Of a stretch of 56,333 nt of DNA, positions 32,105 through 41,183 are shown piece by piece. Made by a program: the position numbers and the translations under genes. The DNA is from Oscillospiraceae bacterium. Lineage in GTDB: Bacteria; Bacillota; Clostridia; Oscillospirales; Oscillospiraceae. The number at the start of each line of letters is the position of its first letter. Position 1 is the first letter of the stretch. The stretch covers positions 1 to 56,333 of the forward strand of contig CADBCV010000018.1 in NCBI GenBank assembly GCA_902793285.1, given 5' to 3'. A model generated the notes under the pieces. That model was given only the letters and a program-made list of their open reading frames with translations. It made no database searches and was not told the DNA's origin.

Positions 32105-33381
32105 GCCGTCTCACTCCCTTCCTCTTCCGGGAGGAGCTTCACACGCAGCTTGAGGATGCGGTTGTGCTCCATGCCCGCCACGGTGACGGACACCCGATGA
32201 TAACGGAAGCTGTCGCCGGGCTGGGGGATCGCGGGGAACTGCTCATAGGCCCACTCGCCCATGAGGGTGTTGATGAGCTCCTCGTTCTCCTCCGGGTCCT
32301 CATAGCCCAGATGCTCAAACACGTCGCTCACAGATTCGTCGGCGTCCACCTCATAGATCCCGCCGCCGAGGGCGATGATGGGCTCCTCCACCACGTCCTC
32401 CTCATCCCAGATCTCGCCCACGAGCTCCTCGAGGATATCCTCCACCGTCACGATGCCGAGCGTGCCGCCGTAGTTGTCTGTGACGACGGCGAGATTGTGC
32501 TTGCGCTTGGACATGACGGGCAGCAGCTCGTCGATCTTGGTGCTCTGATGGATGAAAAGAGCCTCGTCCAGAAGCGGACGGAGGTCAAGGTTCTCCCCCT
32601 CGCGGAGGTAGGCTTTGATGTATTTTCGGATCTGCAAAATGCCGATGATATTGTCGATGCTCCCCTCATAGACCGGCAGGCGGCTGTGGGTGCAGGACTT
32701 GATGGTATCCAGGATCTCGGCATGGCCGCTGTGCATATCGAGGGCCACAAGATCCACCCGCGGCGTGAGGACGTTTTCCACCGTCACGTCCCCGAACTGT
32801 AGGGCGGAGGAGATGAGATCCCCCTGCTCCTCATCGAGGCTGCCCTCCTCGGTCATATCCTCGATGATATCGTAAAGCTCATCCTCGGTGACGGATTTCT
32901 CCGCGTCCCCGGGGATGCGGCGCGCCGCCGCCTGGCCGATGGCCGTCAGGACCAGAGAGGCGGGCTTTAAGAGCTTCATGAAAAAGACCAGCAGCACCGC
33001 CGTGGCGAGGGCCAGCTTGTCGCTGTATTTTTTGGCAATGCTCTTGGGCAGCATCTCCCCCACGAAGAACACGACGCCCGTGGTGATGAGCGTGCTGACC
33101 GACACCGCGCCGAGCCCCCACCTGCGCGTGACCGCGAGGGTGACGAGAGCGGCGACGGAAATATGCACGATATTGGTGCCGATGAGGATGGCGCTGATGG
33201 CAAGGTCAAAGTGATCGAGCACATAGAGCGCTTCCCTGGCCCGGGCGTCCCCCCTGTCCTCCGCAAGGCGCATACGCGTGCGGGAGGTGGAGGCGAAGGC
33301 CGTCTCCGCGACGGCGAAATACACCGCGCAAAACAGCAGCAGCACCGCGAAAATGAGTGGCAATCGACTGCCGTCGTCCAT
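32101..33381 (-). CDS. CNNM/CorC-type transporter protein (hemolysin C family), first of a tandem pair
   Basis: The 426-residue paralogue has the same order: DUF21 membrane domain (FAVAETAFASTSRTRMRL, VGEMLPKSIAKKYSD), CBS pair (VLTPRVDVVALDM, NYGGTLGIVTVEDILEELVG) and CorC_HlyC domain. The two proteins are clearly homologous but well diverged, so the duplication is old and they may act as a heteromer; that is inference. A near-consensus promoter drives the pair. The overlap with the second gene implies coupled translation. Confidence 0.93.
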   Translation of the reverse strand: MDDGSRLPLIFAVLLLFCAVYFAVAETAFASTSRTRMRLAEDRGDARAREALYVLDHFDLAISAILIGTNIVHISVAALVTLAVTRRWGLGAVSVSTLITTGVVFFVGEMLPKSIAKKYSDKLALATAVLLVFFMKLLKPASLVLTAIGQAAARRIPGDAEKSVTEDELYDIIEDMTEEGSLDEEQGDLISSALQFGDVTVENVLTPRVDLVALDMHSGHAEILDTIKSCTHSRLPVYEGSIDNIIGILQIRKYIKAYLREGENLDLRPLLDEALFIHQSTKIDELLPVMSKRKHNLAVVTDNYGGTLGIVTVEDILEELVGEIWDEEDVVEEPIIALGGGIYEVDADESVSDVFEHLGYEDPEENEELINTLMGEWAYEQFPAIPQPGDSFRYHRVSVTVAGMEHNRILKLRVKLLPEEEGSETA

Positions 33382-33420
33382 AAAGGATCAACATCTCCTT
33401 TGGTTTCAAAATTAAGTGTT

Positions 33421-33449
33421 ATTATACCACGCGGCCCGGTTCTCGTCAA
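33421..33449 (-). promoter_or_regulatory. Promoter of the CNNM gene pair
   Basis: TTGACG (33444-33449) and TATAAT (33421-33426) on the minus strand, 17-bp spacer, extended -10 TGG. Confidence 0.85.
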
Positions 33450-33483
33450 TTGGGAAACGACCGTGAAATTCCCATGCAAAATG

Positions 33484-33512
33484 TTGACGCGGCGGGGGTT
33501 TTAGCGTATAAT
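33484..33512 (+). promoter_or_regulatory. Promoter of holB-ricT
   Basis: TTGACG (33484-33489) and TATAAT (33507-33512), 17-bp spacer, divergent from the CNNM promoter 35 bp away. Confidence 0.8.
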
Positions 33513-33560
33513 AAATTGATTCAGGTATCATCATTTTCAGTGTGGAAAGGCGGGCGGGAC

Positions 33561-34376
33561 ATGCTTGATGAACAGGAGCGCATCCCCCACGCCTGTCTGA
33601 TCTGCGCCCCGCGCGAGGCCCTTGCGCTCGAGAAGGCGAAGGAGCTTGCCATGGCGGCGGTGTGCACCGGCGCGGGAAAAAGGCCCTGCGGCGTCTGCCG
33701 CGACTGCCGGAAGGCGCAGGCGGGCGTCCACCCGGACGTGATCACCGTCTCCCGCCTCACAGACGAGAAGGGAAAGCAGAAGCAGAACATCTCCGTCGAT
33801 CAGATCCGCGCGCTCGCCGCCGACGCCATCGTGCTGCCGAACGAGGCGCAGCGCAAGGTCTATATCCTGGACGAGGCCGAGACCATGAACGCCGCCGCCC
33901 AGAACGCGGCGCTCAAGCTCCTGGAGGAGCCGCCCGCGGGGGTCGTGTTTCTCCTGTGCACCACGCGGCCCATGCAGCTTCTGGAGACGGTCCGCTCCCG
34001 CTGCGCGGCGGTCAAGCTCTCGGGCGAGGAGGAAGAGACCGCGGAGGAGGACGCCGCCGCGGAGCTCGCCGCCGGGTATCTGCGCGCGGTGAACACCCGG
34101 GACGAAGGGCAGATCCTCCGCTGGTGCGTGCAGAACGAAAATCTTGACGCCCAGAGCGCGGCGGCCTTTCTGGACGCTGTGCGCGCGCGCCTTGCGGACA
34201 TGCTCTGCCTGCGGGTAAAGAGCGGGCGCCTTTCGCGCGCGGAGCTCCGGCATCTCTACACGCTCTGCGACCGCTGCACGGGGTATCTGAAGGTCAACAC
34301 GAATGTGAGACAAATATTCGGGCTTTTGGCGGTTTGCGCCCTGCCCGACGAAAACAGAGGAAACGGCATTGATTGA
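33561..34376 (+). CDS. holB: DNA polymerase III delta-prime subunit
   Basis: The 271-residue protein is a clamp-loader delta-prime subunit. It lacks a Walker A loop at the N-terminus (HACLICAPREALALEKAKEL), as delta-prime does, but keeps the zinc-module cysteines (CGVCRDC), the VDQIRALAADAIVLP segment, YILDEAETMNAAAQNAALKL and the arginine-finger SRC motif in ETVRSRCA. The start at ATG 33561 lies after GGCGGGCGGGAC; the longer frame overlaps the promoter. It overlaps ricT by 8 nt. The pairing of holB with a YaaT/RicT gene is conserved in Firmicutes and supports both calls. Confidence 0.93.
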   Translation: MLDEQERIPHACLICAPREALALEKAKELAMAAVCTGAGKRPCGVCRDCRKAQAGVHPDVITVSRLTDEKGKQKQNISVDQIRALAADAIVLPNEAQRKVYILDEAETMNAAAQNAALKLLEEPPAGVVFLLCTTRPMQLLETVRSRCAAVKLSGEEEETAEEDAAAELAAGYLRAVNTRDEGQILRWCVQNENLDAQSAAAFLDAVRARLADMLCLRVKSGRLSRAELRHLYTLCDRCTGYLKVNTNVRQIFGLLAVCALPDENRGNGID

Positions 34377-35712
34377 TGTAGTCAGTATCAAATTCAAAAA
34401 CCGGGGCAAGAGCTATTACTTCTCCCCCAACGGACTCGACGTGCACACCGGCGACAGGGTGATCGTGGAGACCGCCAAGGGGCTGGAGATCGCCGACTGC
34501 ACCCGCGGCAACCACAGCGTCATGGAGACCGCCGTGGTCCAGCCGCTGCGCCCCGTGCAGCGCATCGCCACCGAGGACGACCTGCGCATCGCCCAGCTCA
34601 ACATCCAGCGCGAGAAGGAAGCCTTTGAGATCTGCCAGGAGCGGATCGCAAAGCACGGCCTCGACATGAAGCTCGTGGATGTGGAGTGCAACTTTGAGGG
34701 CACGAAGACCATGTTTTTCTTCACGTCCGAGGGGCGTGTCGATTTTCGCGAGCTCGTCAAAGATCTCGCCAGCATCTTCCGCAACCGCATCGAGCTCCGG
34801 CAGATCGGCGTGCGGGACGAGGCCAAGATGATCGGCGGCATCGGCATCTGCGGCAGGCCCTACTGCTGCAGCCAGTTTTTGGACGATTTTCAGCCCGTGT
34901 CCACCAAGATGGCGAAGGTCCAGTCCCTGTCCTTAAACCCCGCCAAAATCTCCGGGAGCTGCGGCAGGCTCATGTGCTGCCTGCGCTATGAGCAGGAGGC
35001 GTATGAGGATCTCATCCGCAAGATCCCCCGCCAGGGCGCCTTTGTGGAGACCAAGGACGGCTTCGGCACCGCCGTGCAGGTGAATCTCCTGCGCCAGACC
35101 GTGAAGGTCCGCCTGGATGACGACGGGGATGACTCCCTGCACCTCTACAAGGCCAACGAGCTCTGCGCCGTCCCCGGCGGCAGGCCCAAGGACGGGGAGG
35201 CCCCCGTGTCCACCTTCCGCTACGTGCCGGAGCCGGAGCCCGAGGCCGAAGAGCCCGAGGGCGACGGCTGGCTCATTGAGCCGCAGTATCACGACCCCGC
35301 CCTGCTTGAGACGCAGAGCGCGCCGGAGGAAGTGAAAAAGAGCTCCCGCCGCCGCAGCCGCAAGCCCCGCGCCGGCGAGAACAAGCCGGAGGCAAAGGCC
35401 GAAGGCCGGAAGGAGCCGAAGCCCGGCAGCGAAAAGGCCGCTGAGAAGCCCGGCGGCGAAAAGAACGGCGAGAAGAGCGGGCACAGCAGCTCCCACCGCG
35501 GCGGGAAGAACCGCGGCAAGGGCGGCAAGGTGGAGGTCAAGGCCGTCGCCGCCGAGACAGCGCCCGAGAGCAAGACCCAGCCCCAGCGGAAGGAAGAGAC
35601 CGTGCCCGGCCATGCGGTGGTCCACCCCGTTCGGGAGGAGGTGGCCAAGCCCAAATCCAACCGTCGCCGCTACTATCACGGCAAGCCCAAGAGCGGCGAA
35701 AACAAAGGATAA
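34369..35712 (+). CDS. ricT: PSP1-domain protein RicT/YaaT
   Basis: RicT belongs to the Y-complex (RicA-RicF-RicT) that in Bacillus affects RNase Y and cell-fate decisions and carries Fe-S clusters. The PSP1 core (about residues 1-270) has the cysteine sets CGRPYCCSQFL and GSCGRLMCCLRYE. The 447-residue length exceeds the family norm because of a tail from about residue 300 rich in Lys, Glu, Pro and Arg, with a basic RRRYYHGKPK end, possibly RNA-binding. The start is TTG 34369 with GAGG 8 nt upstream; no in-frame ATG is near. A strong terminator follows. Confidence 0.94.
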   Translation: MIDVVSIKFKNRGKSYYFSPNGLDVHTGDRVIVETAKGLEIADCTRGNHSVMETAVVQPLRPVQRIATEDDLRIAQLNIQREKEAFEICQERIAKHGLDMKLVDVECNFEGTKTMFFFTSEGRVDFRELVKDLASIFRNRIELRQIGVRDEAKMIGGIGICGRPYCCSQFLDDFQPVSTKMAKVQSLSLNPAKISGSCGRLMCCLRYEQEAYEDLIRKIPRQGAFVETKDGFGTAVQVNLLRQTVKVRLDDDGDDSLHLYKANELCAVPGGRPKDGEAPVSTFRYVPEPEPEAEEPEGDGWLIEPQYHDPALLETQSAPEEVKKSSRRRSRKPRAGENKPEAKAEGRKEPKPGSEKAAEKPGGEKNGEKSGHSSSHRGGKNRGKGGKVEVKAVAAETAPESKTQPQRKEETVPGHAVVHPVREEVAKPKSNRRRYYHGKPKSGENKG

Positions 35713-35718
35713 GATGAT

Positions 35719-35748
35719 AACCCCCGCGAGTGATCGCGGGGGTTTTTC
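35719..35748 (+). terminator. Terminator of holB-ricT
   Basis: AACCCCCGCGA / TCGCGGGGGTT with a short TGA-type loop is followed by TTTCTG, 7 bp after the ricT stop. Confidence 0.92.
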
Positions 35749-35804
35749 TGCGCCCGCGTCCGGACGGAGTTTACAGTTTTGACGTATTTGTCGGGATTTT
35801 TTGC

Positions 35805-35833
35805 TTGTAATCATCAGGCTTTTCCTATATAAT
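35805..35833 (+). promoter_or_regulatory. Promoter of the binding protein / EAL protein operon
   Basis: TTGTAA (35805-35810) and TATAAT (35828-35833), 17-bp spacer, about 80 bp before the first ATG. The region between terminator and promoter is T-rich. Confidence 0.75.
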
Positions 35834-35912
35834 TTAATGTGGGTATGTGTAATTACCTGAAAGCTGCAAGGCGGCGTTCTTTGCCATTCCGAAGGAAAAA
35901 GGAGAGACGGCC

Positions 35913-37556
35913 ATGAACAGGAAAACATGGAAAAGGATGATCTCCCTTTTGTCAGTGCTTGCGCTGACGCTGTCCCTCTGCGCCTGCAAAGCGCCGGGCG
36001 ACGCGGTCCAGGCTGCCTCCGACGAAGGCCCCCGCATCCTTGTGGCGGTGGAGGATGAGCCGGACACCGTGGACTTCCAGTGCACCACCATCCACTACAC
36101 CATCGCCCAGAACGTCTTCGACCGGCTGGTGGATCTCATCAGCGACGCGGACGGGAACGCGGTGATCCTGCCCATGCTGGCCGAGCGCTGGGAGATCTCC
36201 GACGACCGGCGCGACTACACCTTCCACCTGCGCGACGGCGTGCGCTTTTCAAACGGCCGCCCCCTGACGGCGGACGACGTGCTCTATACCTTCACGCGCC
36301 TTCTGACCTGGCCCGAATCCTGCAACCAGGACATTGCGGACGATATTCTGGGCGCGGCCGCCCTTGAGCGGGGCGAGGCGGATACGCTCCAGGGCTTTCA
36401 GGTTTTGAGCGATCTGGATTTCACCGTCACGCTCGAGCAGCCCTTTGAAGCGTTTCTCGCCTGTCTCTCGATGCCCGGGGCCTCCATTCTGGACAGGGAG
36501 ACCACGGAGGCGGCCGGCGCGCGCTTCGGCCGCGAGCCCGAGTGGACCGTGGGCACCGGCTCCTTTATTCTGGAGAGCTGGGAGGCGGGCAAGGGCATGA
36601 CGCTCAGCGCAAACCGGGACTGCTGGCAGGGCGCGCCCCACTGCGACGGGCTGGATCTGCGCTTCATGACAGACCCGGAGGAGATCCGCCTGCTCTTTGA
36701 GCGCGGCGGTCTCGACCTTTTGAACCTGGACGACGTGGGCAAAGCGGCGGAGTTTTTCCTGCACGGGGACATTTATCAGGACAGACTCTATGAGGTGCAG
36801 CGCATCAGCACCACCTACATCGCCCTGAATGAATCCCTGCCGCCCCTGGATGACGTGCGCGTGCGGAAGGCGCTGCAGCTCGCGCTCAACCGGGCGCTGC
36901 TGCTGGACGCGGCCTACAGCGGCTACGGCACCGTGGAAAACGGCATCATGCCGCATGGCCTTGCGGGCTTCGACCCGGAGCTTGCGGAGCTGCGATATGA
37001 CCCCGCGCTTGCAAGGGAGTTGCTGGAAGAGGCGGGCTATGCCGACGGTCTCAGCCTGCGCTTCAGCGCGAGCTCTTCCTCCTCTCTCGGGGAGATGGCG
37101 CTCATCCGCATGGCGGTCTCCCAGTGGGAGAAGGTCGGGGTACACGCTTCCATCGAGGTCCTGCCCGAGAGCGAGTTTATGCGTCTTCGCAAGAGCGGCG
37201 CCCTCGCCTGCTACTCCGCCACCTGGACGGCGGACTATGACGATCCGGACAACTTTTTCTACACCTTCTTCGGCAGCGCGGACAACAGCCGCTACCGCTC
37301 TCTCTGCTACCCGAGGGAGGAGATCATGCAGCGTGTGCGAAAGGCGCGCACCATTGCGGACGCCGAGGCGCGCATCCGGGAATACCGGGAGCTTGAGAAG
37401 ATCATCGTCCAGGAGGACGCCGCCTGGATTCCCCTCTTCTCCCGGCTCTACCTCTATGTGAGCTCGGAGCGTCTGGAAGGAATCCAATCCTCCTGGAACG
37501 GTTCCGTCAAGAACAAGTACCGGGAGATGTCGATCAATGAGGCTCGAGTACCATGA
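35913..37556 (+). CDS. Orphan family 5 substrate-binding lipoprotein (oligopeptide/nickel type)
   Basis: The 547-residue protein is a SBP_bac_5 (DppA/OppA-like) extracellular solute-binding protein. A lipoprotein signal ends at LCAC (Cys25), then come the conserved DTVDFQCTTIHYTIAQNVFD opening, YTFHLRDGVRFSNGRPLTAD, LQLALNRALLLDAAYSGYG and a C-terminal lobe with TWTADYDDPDNFFYTFFG. Length is normal. The ATG follows AAAGGAGAGACGGCC. Normally such proteins feed an ABC importer, but no permease or ATPase gene is present. Instead it overlaps by 4 nt (ATGA) a Cache-EAL signalling gene, so it more likely serves as a periplasm-side ligand sensor for that protein. The ligand is unknown. Confidence 0.92.
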   Translation: MNRKTWKRMISLLSVLALTLSLCACKAPGDAVQAASDEGPRILVAVEDEPDTVDFQCTTIHYTIAQNVFDRLVDLISDADGNAVILPMLAERWEISDDRRDYTFHLRDGVRFSNGRPLTADDVLYTFTRLLTWPESCNQDIADDILGAAALERGEADTLQGFQVLSDLDFTVTLEQPFEAFLACLSMPGASILDRETTEAAGARFGREPEWTVGTGSFILESWEAGKGMTLSANRDCWQGAPHCDGLDLRFMTDPEEIRLLFERGGLDLLNLDDVGKAAEFFLHGDIYQDRLYEVQRISTTYIALNESLPPLDDVRVRKALQLALNRALLLDAAYSGYGTVENGIMPHGLAGFDPELAELRYDPALARELLEEAGYADGLSLRFSASSSSSLGEMALIRMAVSQWEKVGVHASIEVLPESEFMRLRKSGALACYSATWTADYDDPDNFFYTFFGSADNSRYRSLCYPREEIMQRVRKARTIADAEARIREYRELEKIIVQEDAAWIPLFSRLYLYVSSERLEGIQSSWNGSVKNKYREMSINEARVP

Positions 37557-40500
37557 AAATCCAGTCGATTCGCTTTAAGATCACGGCGATCACCGTCGCG
37601 GCGATCCTCACGGCCATGCTGTGTGTGTTCCTTGTGAGCTATCCCACGATCCGTATTGAGACGAACCGGCGCTCCGTGGAGATGATGCGCCTCATCGGCG
37701 ACGACACCAAAAACGCCCTGGACGAATACTTTGTAGACATCGTGCAGTGCATCGAGATTGCCGCCAACATGGCGGTGGACTCGCTGGACAGCGTGGTGCT
37801 GGTGGAGTGCGGCGCGGCGGGCAGGCACGCGCAGGATACCCCCCGCACCGAGGAGCAGACGGCCCGCCTTGACGCCTACATCCGGGACCACTGTGCGCAG
37901 ATTTTGAGCACCTTTGAGAGCATCGCGAGCCACACAAACGGCGTTGTGACCTACTACTACTGCATCAATCCCGAGATCAGCGAGACGGAGCACGGCTTCT
38001 TCTACTCCCGCGTGGGCAAGGCCGGCTTTGTCGCGCGCGAGCCGCTGGACGCGCGCGAGCTCGACCCTGCGGATCTTGCGCACACCACCTGGTACTACAC
38101 CACCATCCGGCGCGGCCGTCCCACCTGGATCGGCCCCTACACCGCGCATTTCTTAAACGAGATGTGGATCAGCTCCTATCTCGTGCCCATCTACTGCGCG
38201 GGGACGCTCGTGGGCGTTCTGGGCATGGACATCCCGCTCGACACGCTCATCGCGCAGGTCAGCCCCATCCGGGTCTATGACACCGGCTACGCGAGTCTCT
38301 ACGACAGCGAGGGGAACATCCTCTACCATCCGGAGCTCGCCGAGGGGAAGGCCCCGGCGCTCTTCACGGCCGCCTTCGGCGACCAGCTCAAAAAGAGCGA
38401 CAGCGCCGGCGTTCTGACCCGCTACGACGCAGACGGGGAGGAGCTGCAGATGTCCTTCTCCACGCTCAAAAACGGGATGAAGCTCGTCATCACGGCGCCG
38501 TCGAAAGAGATCAACGCCTCCTGGCTGCGCCTTGTGCGGGTGGTTACGCTCATCACCGCCGTGGTGGTGGTGATCTTCGCGGGGATCATCCTGCTCGCCA
38601 TGCGGATTCTGACCTCTCCCCTCCTGCAGCTCACGGCCGCGGCCCGGCGGCTTGCGGACGGGGACTACGCCGTGTCGCTCAACTACAAGAGCAGCGACGA
38701 GATCGGGATGCTGACGCGCGCCTTTGTGCGTATGCGCGACAAGCTCCGGGACACGATAGAGGATCTGAACCGCCGCGTCAATACCGACACGCTGACGGGC
38801 CTGCCCAACATGCGCTGCTTCTTTAAGCTCGCGGAAGCGGAGCGGCAGGAGCTCGTGCAAAACGGCGAGCAGCCCGTGGTTCTCTTCTTCGATCTCATCG
38901 GCATGAAGCATTACAACCGCCAGTACGGTTTCGACGAGGGCGACAGGCTCCTGCGCGATGTCGCCCACATTCTGGGCGAGCGCTGCATCTCTCCCTGCGT
39001 ATGCCGCTACAGCGAGGACCACTTTGCCGCCGTATGCGGGGAGACGGAGCTTGACGAGAAGCTGCGCCGCTTTTTCAAGGCGTGCGAGGGCGCAAACGGC
39101 GGAAACTCTCTGCCCGTGCGCGCGGGCGTGTACCGTATGAGCATGGACGATGTAAACGTGAGCGTTGCCTGCGACCGGGCAAAATACGCCTGCGATCGGC
39201 ACCGGGACTCCTATGTCTCCGGCTGGTACATGTTTGACGAGGAGATGCTCGCCCAGCTTGACGGCGTGCGCTATGTGATCAGCCACCTGGACCAGGCCCT
39301 TAAGGAGCACTGGATTCAGGTCTACTACCAGCCCATCATCCGCGCGGTAAACGGCCGCGTGTGTGATGAGGAATCCCTCTCCCGCTGGATCGACCCGAAG
39401 CGCGGGATGCTCTCGCCGGCCTTCTTCATCCCGATTCTGGAGAACGCCCGCCTCATCTACAAGCTGGATCTTTACGTGCTGGATCAGATTTTGGAAAAAA
39501 TGCAGGCCCAGCGCAAGGCGGGGCTCCAGATCGTGCCCCACTCGCTGAACCTGTCGCGGGCGGATTTTGACTCCTGCGATATCGTGGAGGAGATCTGCCG
39601 AAGGGTCGACGCCGCGGGCATCCGCCGTGAGAAGATCACCATTGAGATCACGGAGAGCATCATCGGCAGCGACTTTGACTTTATGAAGGCGCAGATCGAG
39701 CGCTTTCAGAGTCTGGGCTTTCAGGTCTGGATGGACGACTTCGGCAGCGGCTACTCCTCCCTGGACGTTTTGCAGGATGTACACTTTGACCTGCTCAAGT
39801 TCGACATGCGCTTCATGAAGCGCTTCAGCGAGGGGGAGGAGTGCAAGATCATCCTGACGGACATGGTGCGCCTCGCCATTGATCTCGGCATCGACACCGT
39901 TTGTGAGGGTGTGGAGACCGCGGAGGAGGCCGAGTTTCTGCGGGAGATCGGGTGCAGCAAGCTGCAGGGCTTCCATTTCTGCAGGCCCGTGCCCTATGAG
40001 GAGATCCTGCGCCGCTATGAAAAGGGCATTCAGATCGGCTTTGAAAACCCCGAGGAGTCGGATTATTTCGCCGCCATCGGCCGGGTGGACCTCTACGATC
40101 TCACCGTCATCGCCGATAAGGAGCGCGCGCAGCAGGACTACTTCAACTCCCTGCCCGTCGGGATCATGGAGATGCTGGGCGAGACCGTGAGCTTTACGCG
40201 CACGAACCCCGCCTACCGGGATTTTGTCAAGCGCGCCTTCGGCTTTGACCTCGCCGCGTGCAGCGACGGCTATCCCGCCCACCCGGCCAATATGGAGGGC
40301 AGCTTCATAAGCCACGCGCGCCAGTGCTGCCATGACGGGGCCCGCGTTTTCTTCGACGGGCAGCTCGCGGACGGTTCCACGGTACACATCATCATGAATC
40401 CCGTCGGCACGAATCCCGTCACCGGCGCCGCCGCCGTGGCCATCGCGGTGCTGTCCGTTTCAGACCCGGATGACGCCACCACCTACGCGGATATCGCGCG

Positions 40501-40879
40501 GGCGCTCGCAGCGGACTACTACAACATCTACGTGGTGGATCTGGACACGGATCGCTTTATCGAATACTCCTCCCCCATCGGCGGCGAGGAGCTTGCGATG
40601 GAGCGCCACGGGACGGACTTCTTCGCATCCGCGCGGCGCGACACCATGACGCGCATCTATGCCGAGGACCGGGAGGGCTTTCTCGCCTCCTTCACCAAGG
40701 AAAACATCATGCGGGAGCTGGATGAGCAGGGCGTCTTCACAAGCACCTACCGCCTCATCGACTCCGGCGCGCCCGTGTACGCCAACATGAAGCTCACCCG
40801 TATGCCGGGCGGCAACCGGATCATCATGGGCATCAGCATCATCGACGCCCAGATGAAGCAGGCAAACGCCCGCGGATGA
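37553..40879 (+). CDS. Cache-HAMP-degenerate GGDEF-EAL-PAS c-di-GMP phosphodiesterase
   Basis: The 1108-residue membrane sensor has a TM helix (about 8-28), a large extracytoplasmic Cache-like domain (30-325, with HTTWYYTTIRRGRPTWIGPY), a second TM helix (328-350), HAMP (351-405), GGDEF (408-560), EAL (580-825) and two C-terminal PAS-like modules (about 850-965 and 975-1100). The GGDEF signature reads SEDHF (487-491), so cyclase activity is unlikely. The EAL domain keeps the catalytic set: ESL with Glu607, EITES, Asp728-Asp729 in DDFGSGYSSL, Lys749 and Glu785 in CEGVET. It should therefore hydrolyse c-di-GMP. PAS modules after EAL are unusual. It is translationally coupled to an orphan substrate-binding lipoprotein. 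Confidence 0.9.
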   Translation: MKIQSIRFKITAITVAAILTAMLCVFLVSYPTIRIETNRRSVEMMRLIGDDTKNALDEYFVDIVQCIEIAANMAVDSLDSVVLVECGAAGRHAQDTPRTEEQTARLDAYIRDHCAQILSTFESIASHTNGVVTYYYCINPEISETEHGFFYSRVGKAGFVAREPLDARELDPADLAHTTWYYTTIRRGRPTWIGPYTAHFLNEMWISSYLVPIYCAGTLVGVLGMDIPLDTLIAQVSPIRVYDTGYASLYDSEGNILYHPELAEGKAPALFTAAFGDQLKKSDSAGVLTRYDADGEELQMSFSTLKNGMKLVITAPSKEINASWLRLVRVVTLITAVVVVIFAGIILLAMRILTSPLLQLTAAARRLADGDYAVSLNYKSSDEIGMLTRAFVRMRDKLRDTIEDLNRRVNTDTLTGLPNMRCFFKLAEAERQELVQNGEQPVVLFFDLIGMKHYNRQYGFDEGDRLLRDVAHILGERCISPCVCRYSEDHFAAVCGETELDEKLRRFFKACEGANGGNSLPVRAGVYRMSMDDVNVSVACDRAKYACDRHRDSYVSGWYMFDEEMLAQLDGVRYVISHLDQALKEHWIQVYYQPIIRAVNGRVCDEESLSRWIDPKRGMLSPAFFIPILENARLIYKLDLYVLDQILEKMQAQRKAGLQIVPHSLNLSRADFDSCDIVEEICRRVDAAGIRREKITIEITESIIGSDFDFMKAQIERFQSLGFQVWMDDFGSGYSSLDVLQDVHFDLLKFDMRFMKRFSEGEECKIILTDMVRLAIDLGIDTVCEGVETAEEAEFLREIGCSKLQGFHFCRPVPYEEILRRYEKGIQIGFENPEESDYFAAIGRVDLYDLTVIADKERAQQDYFNSLPVGIMEMLGETVSFTRTNPAYRDFVKRAFGFDLAACSDGYPAHPANMEGSFISHARQCCHDGARVFFDGQLADGSTVHIIMNPVGTNPVTGAAAVAIAVLSVSDPDDATTYADIARALAADYYNIYVVDLDTDRFIEYSSPIGGEELAMERHGTDFFASARRDTMTRIYAEDREGFLASFTKENIMRELDEQGVFTSTYRLIDSGAPVYANMKLTRMPGGNRIIMGISIIDAQMKQANARG

Positions 40880-40938
40880 GAAAAACAGCCATAAAGTTGC
40901 AGGGGCTCTTGCAAAATAGATAAACGTAATTCTTTCTG

Positions 40939-41087
40939 ACCGTAGGGGAGGGGCTTGCCCCTCCCGTGCGGCAAGCAATTCCAATGCGCAAAAAATGTAC
41001 GGCGATTTCGTAAATCATTACGATTTCGCCGTACATTGTTCTTTAATCGTCTTTTCTCTGCCGGGAGGGGCAAGGGCCTCCCCTGCG
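40939..41087. repeat. Composite palindromic element, empty form
   Basis: Left arm ACCGTAGGGGAGGGGCTTGC..CTCCC (40939-40965), hairpin 40994-41037 (AATGTACGGCGA / TCGCCGTACATT with an AT-rich middle) and right arm GCCGGGAGGGGCAAGGGCCT..CCCTGCG (41060-41087). The same parts occur at 4388-4652 with an extra ~116 bp. It may also act as a terminator for the EAL gene. Confidence 0.8.
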
Positions 41088-41141
41088 CTGTGGTAGGACG
41101 TTTCCATCTTGATACCATCATTTCTGAAATGGCAAGGCTTC

Positions 41142-41169
41142 GGGCCGACAGAGGGCATCGACCCCTACG
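41142..41169. repeat. Half copy of the GTAGGGG-type element
   Basis: GGGCCGACAGAGGGCATCGA followed by CCCCTACG matches the right end of the element at 45550-45634. The left end is not recognisable. The gap 40880-41183 holds only this and the composite element. Confidence 0.55.
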
Positions 41170-41183
41170 ATCTTTTTTGTGTT

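Noticed and set aside
38153-40387. 744-codon minus-strand frame opposite the EAL gene
   Set aside because: Antisense shadow of a well-supported GGDEF-EAL gene; the product is Leu/Val/His/Arg-rich with no domains.
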